The position numbers and the translations under genes are program-made. The notes beneath the pieces were generated by a model, which was not told the DNA's origin, did not search any database, and was given only the letters and a program-made list of their open reading frames with translations. From Streptomyces sp. PTY087I2 (GTDB lineage Bacteria; Actinomycetota; Actinomycetes; Streptomycetales; Streptomycetaceae), in contig NZ_LZRD01000001.1 of the NCBI RefSeq assembly GCF_001687325.1, forward strand, positions 310,001-374,000: 64,000 nucleotides of DNA. Reading direction: 5' to 3'. Positions 34,068-45,500 of this stretch are shown one piece after another. The first letter of the stretch is position 1. Each line of letters opens with the position of its first letter.

Positions 34068-37000
34068 GAGGCCGCCCCTTCGATGATGTCGCTCAGGTGA
34101 CCGAAGACGGTCGGAAGGTGCTCGCCCGTCATACAGGTGAAGTGCTGGCCGGGTATGTCACGGCTGGTGAGCTCACCGAGACAGATCTTCGCCCAGTGAT
34201 CGGTGATGGTGTCGGCACTGCCCGGAAACGGGTAGGCACCGTTGTGCCGCAGGAACGTGATGTCGCCGGCGTACGGCTCGGCCCGGTGCCGACTCAGGGC
34301 GAAGGTGCTCTGCTGGTAAGTCCGCAGTGCTCGGAGCAGCCCCTCCGGCTGGTATGTGCCGGCCAGCTCCGGCGGCAGCGCCTCACACATGCGCGAGACA
34401 CGGCGCATCCGGGGGGATGTCTCCAGCGCGGAGAACGCGGCGGCGATGTCAGCGAATTCCCCGTCGAGTTCGGCAACGGCTCCGTCATGGACCGCTTCGG
34501 GTGACCTCTCCAGCACAGCGCCGACAGTGGCGCCCACGCGATTCTGGTCAGCTGGGAATCCGATCTGCTCCAGGTCCATGCCCATCATGAGGGCGAACGA
34601 GTACTCCGAGAGGAGTTCATCGTCCAGGCGGAACGTGGGGCTGTGACTGCTGATGACTGTGAGAGACCGTACCTCCGCACCCGACTCCGACAGCACCCGA
34701 GCGACTTCGGTCGCGATGACGCCGCCCACGCAGTAGCCGACGATGTCGAAGCGGGTGTGCCCGGCGTCGAGCAGGGCGTGGGCGTATCGCGCGGCGAGCC
34801 GGTCGATCAGTCCGTTCGGGTCGGCGCCGAGGAAGGAGTCGAGCTCGGGGATCTCCAGCCCGACGAGACCGTTACGGCCTGTGGAATGAGCACGGAGTTC
34901 GGTGATCAGCGGACGGTACGGCAGGAGGGTGCCGGTGCCCGCGTGTACCAGTACCGTGACAGGTCCGCCGTCCGACTCCTCGAGCGTCACAATGGGCGAC
35001 GCCTCACCTTGCGCAGCCTGGTCAGGGTCAGCGGAAACGCTGCGCAGGTAGGTGGCCAGGCCGGCGACCGTAGGCTTGCGCAGCAGATGACGCAGGACGA
35101 CCTCCCATTCAAGGTCCCACTCGACGCCTTCCATCCCGTCGAGCCCGTCCCGCAGCCTGCCGACAATGCGAGCCACGAGGAGCGAGTCCCCGCCCAGGGC
35201 GAACAGGTCGTCGTCCCGGCCCACATGGTCATGCTCCAACAGCTCGCCCCAGAGCGCGGCGAGCGCCCGCTCCAGCTCGTCCTGAGGCTGACTCGAAACC
35301 GGTGCCTCGAGCTGCTGGTCGGCCATGCCGGCCCACTTTTCCAGCGTCGCCCTGTCCTGCTTGCCGTTGGCCGTCAGAGGCAGCTTGTCCAGCACTTGCC
35401 ACCGCGTGGGCACCGCGTATTCGGGCAGCAGTTCGGCACTGCGACGGGTCAGTTCCGCCACGGAGACCGGTTCCCGCGCAGGCTTCGGCTGTGCGAAGTA
35501 GAGACGCTGCCCGAAGGCTGTCGCTGCCCGGGAGTCGGTGGGGAACTCCGAGACGACCCTGCCTGCTCGGCTGGTCAGGTGTTCCGTCCACTGTTCCGCG
35601 CTGAGGAACGACTGTTCGCTGTCTGCGCGCACATCGGTGAAAGGCCCGGAGTGTTCGGGCAGGAACTCGGTGGAGATGCGGAGAGCGTGATCGTCATCGT
35701 CGGCATTGCTCAGCAGTACGAGCCAGCCTCCGGGAGAGATCAGTGTCTCCAGTTCCGCGAGTGCCGCGTTCACGTCCGGCAGGTTGTCCAGCACCCCGAC
35801 GCAGACCAGAACGTCGACGGAGTTCGGGAGGAACCCCTGGGCTCGGGCGTTGGCGGACGGGTCGAAACTCCGACAGCGCACGCGTGGATCCTCTGCCCAC
35901 CGCTTCTCGACCGCAGCCCTGTTCTGTGCCGAGGAGTCTGTGGCCACGTACTCGATCTCATGCGTCTCCAGGGCAGGGAGGAGATCGGAGACGATCCCAC
36001 CCCCGCGGAGGCCGACTTCCATGACGCGAAGTGGAGCGTCTCCCCGGTGCTCCCTGGCAATCTCGGTCACACCTGCGATCAGGACCTTCATGAGGCTGCT
36101 GGCAGCCGCGTTGTCCTTATAGGCGGCGGCGAGGGCTCCTGCGGTCTCACCCGAGAACGGCAACTCGCCTGTACCGGCCCGGCCCGTGAGCAGGCGAGGA
36201 AGGTTGCGAGAACAGTCCCGCACCACGCTGAAGAGCTCGGTGCTCCAGGCGGCGGCCCGTTCAAGCTCAGCCGCGTATTCCCATGCACGTTCAACTGCCC
36301 CGGGCTTGGGGGCGGCCAGTCCGTGATATCGGCCGCCGGGGTAGGCGCGCAGGCGGCCCATGGAGGCGAGTCCGCGCAGCCATCGGCGGACGAGCCGGTG
36401 ATGCGGTTCGTCGACAGCCAGTGCCTCGCACACCTCAGCAGCGGTCGGCCTCCTGGCCGCATCGGTGAAGGCTGGTTCCACTGCTTCGGCGATGGAAAGC
36501 AGAGCTGCCTCGCTCAGCGCCGCGCGGAACGCGTCCAGCGCCGGGACGTCCACCGCGGCGACCGCAGTTTGTCCGGCCTTCTCCACGGCGGCGAGGAAAG
36601 ACTCCGGAAGCGGCAGCATCGTGTCCCGGTAGGCCGGTTCGACGAAAGCTGACAGAGCACGGGAGGAACCGGTACTCGCGTCCCCTCGGCCATTGGCGAC
36701 GACCACGGTCGCGGCACCGACCGACGGCTGGGCCTCCAGGACGGACTGGATCTCGCCGAGCTCGATCCGGTAGCCACGAATCTTGACCTGGTGGTCCTCA
36801 CGGCCGAGGAATTCGATGACGCCGTCCGGGTTGTAGCGCCCCAGGTCACCGGTGCGATAGAGCCTCTCTCCGGTGTGAGGCTGGAGCACGAACCTCGCAT
36901 CTGTCCGGTCCTTGTCCCCGAGATATCCCTGGGCAAGTCCGAGGCCGCCGATGTAGAGCTCGCCGGTCACGTGGTCGGGGCAGGGCCGCATCCGCTCGTC

Positions 37001-39541
37001 CAGGACGTGGAAGGTCTGGTTGGTGAGGGGCTTGCCGTAGGGCACGCTCCGCCAGGAGGGGTCGACCTCGACGATGGGGTGGTGAATGGACCAGATCGAT
37101 GCCTCGGTGGCACCGCCCAGGCTGTGGATCTCTGCTGCCGGGGCCCAGCGGCGTGCCGATGCCGGGAGAGCGAGGGGTATCCAGTCGCCGGAGAGCATTG
37201 CCAGTCGGATCGAAGGCAGCGGCGGGTCGTCGGCACGAAGGTAGTCATTGAGCATCTGGAGCTGTCCGGGTACCGAGTTCCAGAGGGTGACGCCCTCCTT
37301 CCGGACAATCTCGGCCCAGCTGGACGGATCCCCACGGCGCGCCGGGTCGGGCAGCACGATCGTCGCTCCCACCGACAGGGGGCCGAAGATGTCGTAGACG
37401 GAGAGGTCGAACCCGAGTTGCGCCAGCGCGAACACACGATCCTCTTGCGTGACGTTGAACCGGCGGTTGACGTCGACGATGGTGTTCAGAGCGGCGAGGT
37501 GGCTGATCATGACGCCCTTGGGGGCCCCTGTGGACCCCGAGGTGTAGATCACGTAAGCCAGCGAGTCGGGCTCGACGTGCACGGCGGTAGGCGCGGGAGC
37601 GTCTGTCTCGGGAAGGGTGTCCACCGCGATGACCGAAAGATGTTCCTCCCACTCCCCCTCCGCGGCCAGCCAGGACTGGGTCAGGACCGTGCGGGCGTCG
37701 GCGTCCGACAGGATCGTGTTACGGCGCCGCAGGGGCTGTGTGGTGTCCAACGGCAGGTAGGCGGCACCGGCTAGGAGCGTACCCAGCACGCCGGCCACTT
37801 GCTCCCACCCCTTGTCCATCGTGATCGCAACCACGTCCCCGGCTCCCACTCCGGAAGCTGTCAGGGCCCGGGCGACACTGGTGGACCTCGCCACGAGTTC
37901 TCGATAAGTGACCGATTGCTCGCCGTCGCGTACGGCCACCCGATCCGGCTCGCGTCGAGCGGCAGCGAGGACCGGGTCCTGGAGCAACGCGGGGGTCAGA
38001 GGAGAGTTGGTGTCGTTGACGCTCCGGCGAACCTCAAGTGTGGCCTCGGGCAGTTCGACCAGGGCGGGTTCGCCCCATGCCGACGGCTCTGCGGCCAGTC
38101 GTGAAAGCAGCGTGGTGTAGGCACTGAAGAGGTGCTCCGCTGTGTCGCCGGCGAGCACGCCTTCTCGTACGTCCCAGCTGATGGCCAGGCCTTCCCCCCG
38201 CTCCATTACCTGACAGTCGAGCCACACCTGGGGCGTCTGGGTCTGTGCATGTCGGACTGTCGCCGCCGGTTGCCGAGTGGTCGCCGAGCCCAGGGTGCTG
38301 GTGAACACGACGGGCATGAGGAGGGTGTCCGACGGGCTGAGCCTGGTCATCTCGGACAGGACCTGGCTGCCCGTGAACAGCGAGTGCGACAGGTCTTCCA
38401 TCAAGTTCGCCCGCAAGGTGGTGGCGCGTTCGGTGAAGCTCTGCTGTGGCCTGAGGTCCACCGCGAGCAGTTCCACCGCGGTGAAGTCCCCCACCAGTCG
38501 ATCGACTTCTTCGTGCAGGGGAAGGCGGGTGAAGGTGGGAACGTTGAGCATGAAGCGCTGGTTGCGACTCCACCGGCCGATGACCTCCGCATAGGCGGTC
38601 AGTGCGGCTGCGGAAGAGGTGACACCGTGGGCTGCCGCGTTCGCCTCGAACGCCTTGCGGTCCTTGGCACTCATCACCGTCTCGAACCGGCGGAACGGGC
38701 CCACCTCGTCAGGGTTGGCCGAGAGGGGGAGGTCCGGGGCCAGTGGCAGGTCCGGCAGGCGCTGCATCCAGTACTCACGGTGCCGAACGTAGTCACCGGT
38801 GAGCGTCTGCTTGCGCCGGGTCAGCACATAGTCGCGGAACCGGGCTTCCAGTGGTGCCAGGGTGGCGCCCTGGTAGATGTCCTCCAACTCGGCCAAAAGC
38901 AGAAGAAGGCTCGCGAAGTCGACGATCAGCTGGTCGATCGACAGATGCAGAATGAGTTCGTCGTCGCAGCGGGTCATACGCAGTTCGAAGAGAGGGGGCT
39001 CGTCGGTCCGCGGGACACGTGCGGCCAGCTCTTCACGAACCCCGGCGACGTGGTCATGCACCTGCCGCTTCCCTGCGCCCCGCAGGTCGGCCACGGGCGT
39101 GGGGTGCTGCGGGATCTCCGGCAGGACCTCCTGGAATCCGTCCGGGTGAACGATGGCGCGCAGCATGTCGTGGCGCTGGACGAGCTGCCGCCACGCGTCG
39201 TCCAGACGATCCGGGTCGGTATCGGCGGGATGGGAGAGCTCGACGTAGACATGGCAGGCAACTCCGCCGTAGCCGTAGGCGCCTCCGCGTCCTACCAGGT
39301 AGGCGGCCTGGATGTCCGTCAGCGGGAACGGCTGGTTCGCGGCAGCGGGGTCCGGCGTCAGCTGCGTCGCCTGGGCCCTCTCCGCCAGATACGACAGAAC
39401 CTCTTCCCGGTTCCCGCGCAACAGTGCGCGGCGCTCCTCGGTCAGCGCGCCCTGCGGTGCACGAAAGCGCAGCTGCCCCTCTTCTTCCCAGAGGCGGATG
39501 CCATCCTTCTCCAGATCCGTAACGATCCGTTGGGCGTTCAT
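34064..39541 (-). CDS. NRPS 2: docking-Cy-A(MT)-PCP-TE
   Basis: This is an 1825-aa terminal NRPS. Residues 1-55 form a TubC-like docking domain. A heterocyclisation domain (about 72-500) carries the DxxxxDxxS motif with D203, D208 and S211. The adenylation domain (about 520-950) has YVIYTSGSTGAPKG at 663-676 and FDLSVYDIFG at 711, typical of cysteine-activating siderophore domains. A methyltransferase-like insertion (about 970-1370; VMEVGLRGGG from 1173) splits the A domain before LPLTANGKQDR. A carrier domain has LGGDSL with Ser 1453. The C-terminal thioesterase has GYCVGG with Cys 1604 in place of the usual serine. It should add and cyclise the last cysteine and release the product. Confidence 0.92.
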   Translation of the reverse strand: MNAQRIVTDLEKDGIRLWEEEGQLRFRAPQGALTEERRALLRGNREEVLSYLAERAQATQLTPDPAAANQPFPLTDIQAAYLVGRGGAYGYGGVACHVYVELSHPADTDPDRLDDAWRQLVQRHDMLRAIVHPDGFQEVLPEIPQHPTPVADLRGAGKRQVHDHVAGVREELAARVPRTDEPPLFELRMTRCDDELILHLSIDQLIVDFASLLLLLAELEDIYQGATLAPLEARFRDYVLTRRKQTLTGDYVRHREYWMQRLPDLPLAPDLPLSANPDEVGPFRRFETVMSAKDRKAFEANAAAHGVTSSAAALTAYAEVIGRWSRNQRFMLNVPTFTRLPLHEEVDRLVGDFTAVELLAVDLRPQQSFTERATTLRANLMEDLSHSLFTGSQVLSEMTRLSPSDTLLMPVVFTSTLGSATTRQPAATVRHAQTQTPQVWLDCQVMERGEGLAISWDVREGVLAGDTAEHLFSAYTTLLSRLAAEPSAWGEPALVELPEATLEVRRSVNDTNSPLTPALLQDPVLAAARREPDRVAVRDGEQSVTYRELVARSTSVARALTASGVGAGDVVAITMDKGWEQVAGVLGTLLAGAAYLPLDTTQPLRRRNTILSDADARTVLTQSWLAAEGEWEEHLSVIAVDTLPETDAPAPTAVHVEPDSLAYVIYTSGSTGAPKGVMISHLAALNTIVDVNRRFNVTQEDRVFALAQLGFDLSVYDIFGPLSVGATIVLPDPARRGDPSSWAEIVRKEGVTLWNSVPGQLQMLNDYLRADDPPLPSIRLAMLSGDWIPLALPASARRWAPAAEIHSLGGATEASIWSIHHPIVEVDPSWRSVPYGKPLTNQTFHVLDERMRPCPDHVTGELYIGGLGLAQGYLGDKDRTDARFVLQPHTGERLYRTGDLGRYNPDGVIEFLGREDHQVKIRGYRIELGEIQSVLEAQPSVGAATVVVANGRGDASTGSSRALSAFVEPAYRDTMLPLPESFLAAVEKAGQTAVAAVDVPALDAFRAALSEAALLSIAEAVEPAFTDAARRPTAAEVCEALAVDEPHHRLVRRWLRGLASMGRLRAYPGGRYHGLAAPKPGAVERAWEYAAELERAAAWSTELFSVVRDCSRNLPRLLTGRAGTGELPFSGETAGALAAAYKDNAAASSLMKVLIAGVTEIAREHRGDAPLRVMEVGLRGGGIVSDLLPALETHEIEYVATDSSAQNRAAVEKRWAEDPRVRCRSFDPSANARAQGFLPNSVDVLVCVGVLDNLPDVNAALAELETLISPGGWLVLLSNADDDDHALRISTEFLPEHSGPFTDVRADSEQSFLSAEQWTEHLTSRAGRVVSEFPTDSRAATAFGQRLYFAQPKPAREPVSVAELTRRSAELLPEYAVPTRWQVLDKLPLTANGKQDRATLEKWAGMADQQLEAPVSSQPQDELERALAALWGELLEHDHVGRDDDLFALGGDSLLVARIVGRLRDGLDGMEGVEWDLEWEVVLRHLLRKPTVAGLATYLRSVSADPDQAAQGEASPIVTLEESDGGPVTVLVHAGTGTLLPYRPLITELRAHSTGRNGLVGLEIPELDSFLGADPNGLIDRLAARYAHALLDAGHTRFDIVGYCVGGVIATEVARVLSESGAEVRSLTVISSHSPTFRLDDELLSEYSFALMMGMDLEQIGFPADQNRVGATVGAVLERSPEAVHDGAVAELDGEFADIAAAFSALETSPRMRRVSRMCEALPPELAGTYQPEGLLRALRTYQQSTFALSRHRAEPYAGDITFLRHNGAYPFPGSADTITDHWAKICLGELTSRDIPGQHFTCMTGEHLPTVFGHLSDIIEGAAS

Positions 39542-42500
39542 ATGACTCCACTTTCTTCAGTCGTGCGAATGCTGTCCGCGATCTCGACCTGTGCGGCAAG
39601 GTCGGCCAGCGTTGAGGCAGCGAGGAACGAGCGAACGGGGACTTCCACACCGAAGGCCTCGTTGACCGCCGCGACCAGTCGAAGCGCTGTCAGGCTGTCT
39701 CCGCCCTCGCCGAAGAAGTTGACGTGCCGGTCCGTTACCTGGGTGCCGAGCAGGTCGGCCCACACGGCGGCGATCTTCTTCTCGACCGGACCGCTCGGTT
39801 CGGTGCCGGCACCAGGCTGGTCGGCGACGTACGCGGCCAGTGCCGGACGGTCGATGCGTCCGTCGGTGTCCAGAGGCAGACGCTCCACAGCCGTGAAACC
39901 GCCCGGCAGAGCGTGAGGAGGCAACAGAGCCGCCACATGGCGCGTGAGATCGGCTGGCAACCCGAAGGGTGCTACCACAACCGCGTGCAGCCTGGGGTCC
40001 TTCTGTTCCCCGACGGTCAGCGCCACGGCCCGGACGATGCCCGGATGCGTCTCCATAGCGGCTTCGAGCTCAGCGAGTTCGACACGTCGCCCGCGGATCT
40101 TCACCTGCCGGTCAGCGGACCCCAGCACTTCCAGAGTGCCGTCGGTCCGGTAGCGAGCCCGGACTCCGGTGCGGTGCCACTGGTCCGCTCCGGCCCCACC
40201 ACTGTTCTCACCGAACGAGTCCGGGCTGTCCTCGCTGCCGACCCACAACTCCCCTGGAACCCACACGGGGCAGTCGTGGCCCAGAACGTGAACGACCCGA
40301 TGGCGCCTTCCTGCCAACGGTTCCCCGTAGGGAAGCGACGAGCGGTCCTCGGGCACCGCGTCGCCCGCCTCGTACGCGGCCGCCCAGATACCCACTGCCG
40401 GCTCATGGCCAAGCGAGATAAAGCGGCATGGATGCGCGGTGGTGGCACGGAGCCGGGCCGGCAGATCGGCGCTCACCCGGTCACCGGAGACCAGTGCCAA
40501 ACGCAGCCCGGTGGGGACCAGGGCCTCACCAGAGGTAAGCGCGTCGGCGGTCAGCAGGTCGTCGAGTACCGCCGAGGGGCCGTTCCAGACCGTGATCCCG
40601 TGTTCGGTCGCCTTCCGCCCCCAGGTCTCGGGAGCTGTCACCCGGATGGTGTCCGACAGGACAAGGGTCCCGCCTGCGCCCAGCAGACCGAACACATCGA
40701 ACACGAAGAGGTCCGACTCCAGTCCGGTCAGGGCGAGCATCCGGTCGTTCTCGGCGAGGCCGGACCGGTTACGGACATCCGCAACCGCACTGCTCGCGGC
40801 ATGGTGACTTATAGCTGTCGCCCGTAGGGGGCCGTCCTCCTGCCCTGTGAGCACGATGACGTAAGCAGGTGAGGCCGGATCGCACACGACAGGGAATCCC
40901 TGCGCCGGGGCCTCGGCGAGTTGGGCCAAGCTCGTCGAGATGATTCCTTCGGCCGCGTCCGGCGCCGGCGTGTCCTCAATGACGAGCCGGGCGTCCACAG
41001 CTCGGAAAAACTGGGTCGTCGGTCCCGTCAGATCATCGGCAGGCACGGCGGCGAAGGCTGCGCCTGTACGCAGAGTGCCGAGCGCGGCGACGACCTGCCC
41101 AGGGCCTCGTGGCAGCGAGATCGCGACCACGTTGCCGGGCCCGACGCCTTGGCGGATGAGCCCCGAAGCCACTCGGGCACTGTTCTCTTCCAGCTCCCCG
41201 TAGGTCATCGAGCCGCCCGGCCACCGCAAGGCCGTCAGGTCAGGTGCTTCCTGCATCTTGCGCAGGACGTCCGCGTGCAGCGTCCCAGCAAGGCAAGGGG
41301 CCTTAGCCGAAGGCCGGGGAGAGCGGTCGAGCGCAGGGAACGACGGCTGCTCAAACGATGGAGGTTCGTGCTCCCAGTCGTGATCGACGAGGTGGTCCAG
41401 GAGGGCGTTGTAGGCATGGAACATGGCGTCGAGCACCCCGGGGCGGAAAAGGTCCTCCACCGCGTCCCAGCTGACCATGATGCCGCCGCGCGACTCAGTC
41501 ACCTGATTGTCGAGCATCACCTGAGGAGTCTGCGAGATGGTGTGGACCTTCGCCGGGAAGGTCTCCGAGAGGTCTTTCACCCCGATGTCGCCCACACCGA
41601 CGGAGCTGCTGAACACCACCGGCATCGCTGCCTCGACCGTGCCGGTGCGCCGGGCCAACTCCTGCATGAGCCAGATCGCGGAAGCCTCCCGGTGATCGAG
41701 GTCCTCCCCCATGACACGTTGGAGACGGTGGGCGGCCTCCAGCCAGGTCTCCCCCGCCTGTGGCGCATGACCGACCAGGGATACCGAAGTGAAGTCGCCC
41801 ACCACCCGGTAGATATGCGGATGCACCGGCAGGCGGTTGAAAAGGGTGAGGTTCACGGTGACGCCGGCCTGGTCGCTCCACGCGCTCAGGACATCCACGT
41901 AGCAGATCAGGAGAACGGCTGAGGGCGTCAGCCCGTGGTGCCGTGCCTTGGCCCGCAGCGTTTCCCAGCGCTCCGCCTCCAGTGGACGACTGCGACGGGT
42001 GAACCAGGGGCGGGACACGGTCGAGGGATCGACGGCCAGGGGGAGAGCGGGGGCGGGCGGGAGTTCGTCCAGCCGACGCAACCAGTGGGCGCGGGCCCGC
42101 TCGACGTCGTCCTTCTCGGGCACGATCTCAAGGACGTAGTCGCGGAAGGAGACATCGATGGGCGGCAGAGGGGTGTTGAGGTCGGAATAGAGCGCGTCCA
42201 GTTCTCCGTGGAGAGCGATGATGGAGGCACCATCGAGAACGATGTAGTCCAGACCAAGAGCAACCCTGGTCCTGGTGCCACCGCCCTGGGGATAGCGCAC
42301 CGCTTGAAGATCGAACAGCGGCCATTGGGTCACGTCCAGCCGCGCGTGGGATGCACTAGTCCGCAGCCGCTCCAGAGCTTCGACCGCCTCGGTCTCGGTT
42401 GCGACGTCGGTCACGCTGATGACGAAGTCGGGGACTTCCGGAAGAATTCGCTGCTGACCCTCGGCATCGAAGACCGCCCGCAGCATTTCATGGCGCTCGA

Positions 42501-45500
42501 TGAGGACACGCCACGCCTGTTGGAGACGGTCGATGTCAACGTCCGCCCCGTCGAACTCGCTGTAGTGATAAGTCCCCACGCCCCCCAGCGGGAGGCGATC
42601 ATCACGTCCGATCAGGAACGCACGTTGTACGTCCGTGGGCGGGAAAGGCTCGTGGCGCCGTTCCGGGTCGCCGGGCCCCAAGGCTTGCGCCCCGGCCTGG
42701 TCCTCCCGGAAGAGCCCTTCGGCGAACTCGGCGAGCCCCGGGTTCGCGAAAAGCCGCGTCGCCTTGGCTCCGCCGACCCCGCGGGCTCGGAGGGCCGCGA
42801 TGAGCCGAGTGGCCAGCAGGGAATCTCCACCGAGGCCGAAGAAGTTGTCCCCCCTCCGGATGTCGGAAACTCCGAGGAGTTCGGACCACACCTGTGCGAG
42901 TACTGACTCAGCCCAGCCCAGGGGTGTCTCTCCGCGCTCTTCGTCCCCTCCGTCGCTTGCGCGGGCCTCAGCGAGAGCCGCGACCTTGGCGCGATCGGGT
43001 TTCCCGTTGGCAGTCAGCGGCAGGGAATCGAGAACCAGTACGTGAGAAGGCACCATGAAGGGCGGCAACAGGCGCGCCAACTCCTCCAGAACGACATCAG
43101 GTGAGAGGGTGGGTGATGCCATGCTGGCGACAGCGAGTACCAGTCGCCGCGGTGCTCCCATGACCTGCGCCACGCAGGCGGACACCCCGTCTATGCCCGA
43201 GGCGGCCGCTTCCACTTCGCCGAGTTCGATCCGGTGACCTCGGAGCTTGACCTGGTGGTCGATGCGGCCGAGGAATTCCAGGACACCGTCGGAGCGGTAG
43301 CGGGCTCGGTCTCCTGTCCGATACCAGCGGCGTCCTTCGTGCTCGACGAACCTTTCCGCGGTGCGCTTCTCGTCACCGCGGTATCCGGCGGCCAGCCCCG
43401 CGCCGCTGACCCATAGCTCGCCGGGTACCCAGTCGGGGGCGTCCCTGCCACGGAAGTCAGCCACCCTCGTCCGCATATTGTCGAGCGGCACCCCCCAGGG
43501 GACGGAGGACCATCGCGGGTCAACCTCATCGACTTCGAAGACGGTCGAGTGCACTGCGGCTTCCGTCATGCCTCCCAGCGCGACGAACCGCGCCTCCGGG
43601 ACCAGACGGCGCAGGCGCCCGGGGAGGTCCAGCCCCACCCAGTCACCGCCCAGGAGTGTCAGTCTCAGTGACTCCCCCATGACCGCCGCAGAGGATTCGG
43701 CGGCAGTCACGATCATCTCCAGTAGTGCGGGAACACAGTTGACCACTGTCACGCCATGTTCGCGGATGAGGCGAACCCAGTGGTCCGCGTCACGCCGGGA
43801 GCCCTCACCGATCAGGACGACAGAACCTCCGGCGGACAGCGGACCGAACAGGTCGTAGACCGACATGTCGAAGTCCAGCCCCGCCAGAGCCAGGCTGCGA
43901 TCGCCGTGGTTCACGTCGAACTTCTTGTTGATCGCCACGATGGTGTTCATCGCCGCGCCGTGGGAGACCTCTACGCCCTTGGGTATACCGGTGGACCCAG
44001 ACGTGAAGATGACATAAGCAATCGATTCGACCGGCTGGTCGAGGAAAGGAGGAGCGGGTCGCAGTCCTTCTGCCTGCTCCACCGACAGGATCTTGGCCGT
44101 GGTTCCCCTCTCCGCGTCCAGATGCGGGGCATCAGTCAGCAACGCGGCAACGGAGGCCACATCGAGGATGCGTGTGACGCGTTCTGCCGGCTGGTCGAGC
44201 CCGATGGGCACGTATGTCGCGCCGGCACCGAGGACACCCAGCACGGCTGCTACCTGCCCCACGCCTCGCGGCAGCGAGATGGCTACTGAGTCTCCAGGAC
44301 GCACCCCTTCAGCGGTGAGGAGCGCTGTCAGCCGACCGGCTCGTTCGGCGAGTTCCCCGTAGGTCACCTGCCGTCCGGACTCGTCGATGATCGCGACGCG
44401 TTCCCCGGAGCGGGACGCCGCCCGGTGGAAACCCTGGTGGAGAAGCTCCTCGACTCCTTCGGCGTCGGTGTCATTGGCCTGTGCGCGGGTACTGCGCTGC
44501 GTCTCGGAGATGTGTACCGGAGCTGGCAGGGACCATGCCCCCTCGTCGTCAAGGAGCGTTTCCAGGAGGCGCCGGTACGCGTCGAACGCGGCCTCCGGGA
44601 CGCCTGGTTCGAACAAGGCATCCCGCACATCCCAGTTGAGCAGCAGTCCCTCGTCGAGTTCCGTGACCTGCGCGTCGAGCCACACCTGCGGGCCTTGCGA
44701 GATGATCCACGTCGGCTCACCGAATGTGTGCCGAACCTCGTGGTCGTAGACTTCGCCGAGTCCGAGCGCACTCGTGTAGACGACTGGGGCGAGGACGGGT
44801 GTCCCGCCGGCCGCACGGGTGAGATCACGCAGCACTTCCACGCCGGAGTAGGCGCCCCGTGCGATGACTGTCCGCAGGCTGGTCTGAATCTCGTTCGCAA
44901 CAGCGGCGAAGGACTTCTCGCCGGTGAGGTCCACATCGAGCAGGACCGAACTGCTGAAGTCGCCGACCATGTCCGCGGCTCCGGGATAGCCCAGATCGCG
45001 GTGGAACAGGGGGAGGTTGAGGAGGAAGCGGGGTTCCGCACTCCATGCCGCGATCACCTCTGCGAAGGCGGCAGCCAGTACTGCGGTAGGAGTCAACCGG
45101 TGTCGCCTTGCCCGTTCCAGGAGGACTTGCTTGCGGCTGGCGTCGAGTCGGTGGAACAGCCGGGTGGTGTGGTGGTAGGCGCTGCCGGCGGCGGCCGGGC
45201 TCAGTGGGTCCTCCACGGTGGGCAGTTGTGGCGGAGCGCTGAGCTCGGGTAGCCGTTGCTGCCACCACTTACGTGCGTCGGCCCGGTCCCCCTCCCGGCT
45301 CGACCGCACAGTCTCCAAGTAGTCGCGGTAGCTGCCGCTGATCTCGGGCAACGGCGCGTTGGGGCGGGCGTAGAGATGCCGCAGATCCCGCAGGAGCACG
45401 CGCATGCTCGCGGCGTCCGCGGCGACCATGTCGAGGTCGATGTGAAGTCGGGTCGCACCGTCGGGGAGCAGGCTGAGAGCAACGTCGAAGACCTGCCCCT

